64,000 nucleotides of DNA from Georgenia ruanii (GTDB lineage: Bacteria > Actinomycetota > Actinomycetes > Actinomycetales > Actinomycetaceae): positions 34,768 to 98,767 of the forward strand of contig NZ_VUKE01000018.1 of assembly GCF_009193175.1 (NCBI RefSeq), in the 5' to 3' direction. Both the position numbers and the translations under genes were made by a program. Numbering within the stretch: the first letter of the stretch is position 1; each line of letters starts with the position of its first letter. The notes under the pieces were generated by a model. It ran no database searches. It worked only from the letters and a program-made list of their open reading frames with translations, and was not told where the DNA came from. This document shows, piece by piece, positions 61,949-64,000 of the stretch.

Positions 61949-63085
61949 ATGAGCACCGAGCAGACCTCCCCCGCCCCGACGCTGGCCGAGGACGACGTCG
62001 ACCTCATCGAGACCACCTCGGACGCCTCGCTCGAGCGCACCCAGCGCCGCAGCGACGCGATCGAGCGGGAGATCGGCGAGGACCCGACGCGGTTCCGCAT
62101 CCTCACCGGCGACCGGCCCACGGGGAACCTGCACCTGGGGCACTACTTCGGCAGCCTGCTCAACCGGGTGCGGCTGCAGGACGCCGGCGTGGAGACGTGG
62201 GTCCTCGTGGCCGACTACCAGGTCATCACCGATCGCGACGGCGTGGGGCCCATCCGCGAGCGGGTGCTCTCCCTCGTCGCGGACTACCTCGCCGTCGGCA
62301 TCGACCCGCAGCGCTCGACGATCTTCACCCACTCCGCGGTGCCGGCGCTGAACCAGCTCATGCTGCCGTTCCTCTCCGTGGTCACCGACAGCGAGCTGCG
62401 CCGCAACCCCACCGTGAAGTCCGAGCTCGAGGCCACCGGCGACCGGGCGATGTCCGGGCTCATGCTCACCTACCCCGTCCACCAGGCGGCCGACATCCTC
62501 TTCTGCAAGGCCAACCTGGTCCCGGTGGGCAAGGACCAGCTGCCCCACCTCGAGCAGGCCCGGGTCATCGCCCGCCGCTTCGACGAGCGGTACGGCCGCG
62601 CCGGCGACGGCTCGCGCCCGGTCTTCCCCCGCCCCGAGGCGCTGCTCTCCAACGCCCCGAACGTGCTGGGCACCGACGGGCAGAAGATGAGCAAGTCGCG
62701 CGGCAACGCCATCGAGCTGGGCATGGACGCCGACACCACGGCCAAGCTCCTCAAGCGCGCGGTCACCGACGCCGACCGGCACATCACCTACGACCCGGTG
62801 CTGCGCCCGGAGGTCTCCAACCTCGTGCTGCTCACCGCGCTCGCCAGCGGCCGGCGCCCCGAGGACGTCGCCGCGGAGATCGGCGACGGCGGCGCCGCCA
62901 CGCTCAAGAAGGCGGCCATCGAGGCGGTCAACGACATGCTCGCGCCGGTGCGCGCCCGGCGGGCCGAGCTGGCCGCCGACGAGGGCTACCTCCTCGACGT
63001 CCTGCGCCGCGGCAACGAGCACGCCAACGCGGTCGCCGAGGCCACGCTCAGCGAGGTGCGCCAGGCCATGCACATGGTCTACTGA
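61949..63085 (+). CDS. trpS: Tryptophanyl-tRNA synthetase
   Basis: A 378-residue class I synthetase that charges tRNA-Trp. The HIGH motif appears as GNLHLGHYFGS, the KMSKS motif as GQKMSKSRGNAI, and the tryptophan pocket includes TYPVHQAADILFCKANLVPVG. A ~50-residue acidic N-terminal extension precedes the catalytic domain. ATG 61949 follows GAGGA six bases upstream. A Trp-codon leader upstream suggests control by tryptophanyl-tRNA charging. An IS element begins immediately after the stop. Confidence 0.95.
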   Translation: MSTEQTSPAPTLAEDDVDLIETTSDASLERTQRRSDAIEREIGEDPTRFRILTGDRPTGNLHLGHYFGSLLNRVRLQDAGVETWVLVADYQVITDRDGVGPIRERVLSLVADYLAVGIDPQRSTIFTHSAVPALNQLMLPFLSVVTDSELRRNPTVKSELEATGDRAMSGLMLTYPVHQAADILFCKANLVPVGKDQLPHLEQARVIARRFDERYGRAGDGSRPVFPRPEALLSNAPNVLGTDGQKMSKSRGNAIELGMDADTTAKLLKRAVTDADRHITYDPVLRPEVSNLVLLTALASGRRPEDVAAEIGDGGAATLKKAAIEAVNDMLAPVRARRAELAADEGYLLDVLRRGNEHANAVAEATLSEVRQAMHMVY

Positions 63086-64000
63086 GCCCTGATCCACCGA
63101 CGTTGCCTGGTTTGTCGCTGATCGGGTGAGGTGATGGGGGCGAGCAGGTCCGAGGCGTGGTGGGGCTGCCGGTCTGCGCCGGCTCTTCCACTTCGGGTTC
63201 CTCGGGTCGTGCCCGCTGGGGCTGGGTGGTCAGGACGCGGCCGTCGGTGGCGGTCCGGTCGCGGCGGTGTGGAGGGCGGTCCAGTGTTCGGCCCAGGGCC
63301 AGCGGCTGGGCAGGTGCAGGATCAGCCGGCGGCCCGTGGCGGCGATGCGGGCGGGGACGTTGATGATCCGGCGACGCACGGTCGCCCACCGGGCGGTGGC
63401 CATGTCGGCGGCGACAGTGGCGGCACGGGCGATGTTGAACGCGATCGTGGCCATGGCCACCCAGGCCGCGTTCGCGGCGTACTTCCCCGAGGGCAGGTGG
63501 GCCAGCGGCCCGTCCTTGAGCTCGGCGATGACCTGCTCGACGATCGCGTGGCCGCGGTGACGCTGATCGGCCTCGACCGTGTCCAGGGTCGAGTTGGTGA
63601 TGAACGCGTGGTGGCGGTAGGCCGCGAACAGCTCGCCCTGTTCGCTGCCGTCGGAGGCCAGGGGCTGGAGCCGTCTGACGCGCCGCACGATCAGCCGGCA
63701 GGGCACGTGCTCGGCCTTGCGGCGGGAGGTGAAGGCGACGAAGGGGACCTCGGCGACCTCGGCGTCGGAGACCCAGCGCTGCTCGGTCTCCTCCCAGACC
63801 GCGTGGGGGTACTTGATCGGGGTCCAGGCGTCCTCGTCGATGCCCGCGATGGTCGCCTTGACCTGCGGGTTCATCCGCGCGGTCACCGAGAACCACACCC
63901 CGTGGCGCAGCGCGGTGCCGACGAAGGCGTGGCCGTAGTACGCCGAGTCCGCCCGACACAGCACCCGGCCGCTCACGCCCGCAGCGCGGGCAGTCCCCAG
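63086..64000 (-). mobile_element. IS1380-family insertion sequence, truncated by the window edge
   Basis: The stretch carries the 3' part of an IS1380-type transposase gene plus ~140 bases of noncoding end. The left boundary is placed right after the trpS stop, where CCTGATCCACCGACGTTGCC looks like an IS end, but the matching right end and target duplication are outside the window, so the boundary is approximate. Confidence 0.6.
63230..64000 (-). CDS. IS1380 family transposase, C-terminal part
   Basis: At least 257 codons, open to the right edge. It shows the DDE transposase segment LCRADSAYYGHAFVGTALRH, with an acidic catalytic residue in RADSAYY, then FSVTARMNPQVKATIAGID, YRHHAFITNSTLDTVEADQR, and the conserved HAIVEQVIAELKDGPLAHLPSG holding the final catalytic Glu. 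The C-terminal NAAWVAMATIAFNIARA is typical of the family. The visible part is intact. The N-terminal ~200 residues are beyond the window. Confidence 0.88.
   Translation of the reverse strand: MGTARAAGVSGRVLCRADSAYYGHAFVGTALRHGVWFSVTARMNPQVKATIAGIDEDAWTPIKYPHAVWEETEQRWVSDAEVAEVPFVAFTSRRKAEHVPCRLIVRRVRRLQPLASDGSEQGELFAAYRHHAFITNSTLDTVEADQRHRGHAIVEQVIAELKDGPLAHLPSGKYAANAAWVAMATIAFNIARAATVAADMATARWATVRRRIINVPARIAATGRRLILHLPSRWPWAEHWTALHTAATGPPPTAAS

Overview
The window is dense, very GC-rich chromosomal DNA of a high-GC Gram-positive bacterium (Actinomycetota, probably a Micrococcales lineage). The evidence is two WhiB-family regulators (WhiB1 and WhiB7 types), a mycoredoxin, a PdtaS-type kinase, GTG starts, HAIR and CIRCE heat-shock operators, and gene order shared with mycobacteria (whiB1/pdtaS; UPF0182, PDZ-Lon protease, metalloprotease, whiB7, uvrD2, mrx1, nudC; etfB/etfA, iscS/mnmA). 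The species cannot be named from the sequence.

Layout. 1-9.6 kb: end of a membrane protein, whiB1, pdtaS, a DUF2505 protein, bifunctional proline dehydrogenase (putA), glucose-6-phosphate dehydrogenase, OsmC and an EcsC-like membrane protein. 9.7-20.1 kb: a stress island with an aldo/keto reductase, two flavodoxins plus the C-terminal remnant of a third, a zinc alcohol dehydrogenase, DUF1918, a heavy-metal P-type ATPase, nicotinate phosphoribosyltransferase, three Hsp20 chaperones, an HdeD-like protein and a GNAT acetyltransferase. 20.2-27.2 kb: thyA-folA, a lipoprotein-OmpA pair, a magnesium P-type ATPase, a two-module VOC dioxygenase and the initiator tRNA. 27.3-39.6 kb: a secreted protein with a lost lipobox cysteine, then the conserved block from UPF0182 to uvrD2 and mrx1, including whiB7 behind a roughly 320-nt leader.

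39.8-49.1 kb holds the most unusual object: a four-gene, self-contained operon between mrx1 and nudC, which are neighbours in mycobacteria. It encodes a small membrane protein, a signal-peptide-bearing VWA protein with one membrane anchor, a 1156-residue tubulin/FtsZ-superfamily protein with a GGTGAG signature, and an 865-residue membrane protein I cannot assign. It has its own promoter, and a terminator separates it from mrx1. The topology suggests an extracytoplasmic VWA sensor or adhesion module coupled through the membrane to a cytoplasmic GTP-binding filament.

49.1-64 kb: nudC, a frameshifted beta-propeller lipoprotein, an NTF2-like protein, mnmA-iscS, a gene broken by a 7-bp repeat expansion, an FMN reductase, etfBA, glgX, trpS behind an apparent Trp-codon attenuator, and an IS1380-type element running off the right edge.

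Three regulatory RNAs or operators stand out: the whiB7 leader, the trpS leader, and the HAIR plus CIRCE pair in front of the hsp20 pair. Short tandem repeats (7-32 bp units) recur in genes and intergenic gaps, and one of them has broken a gene.
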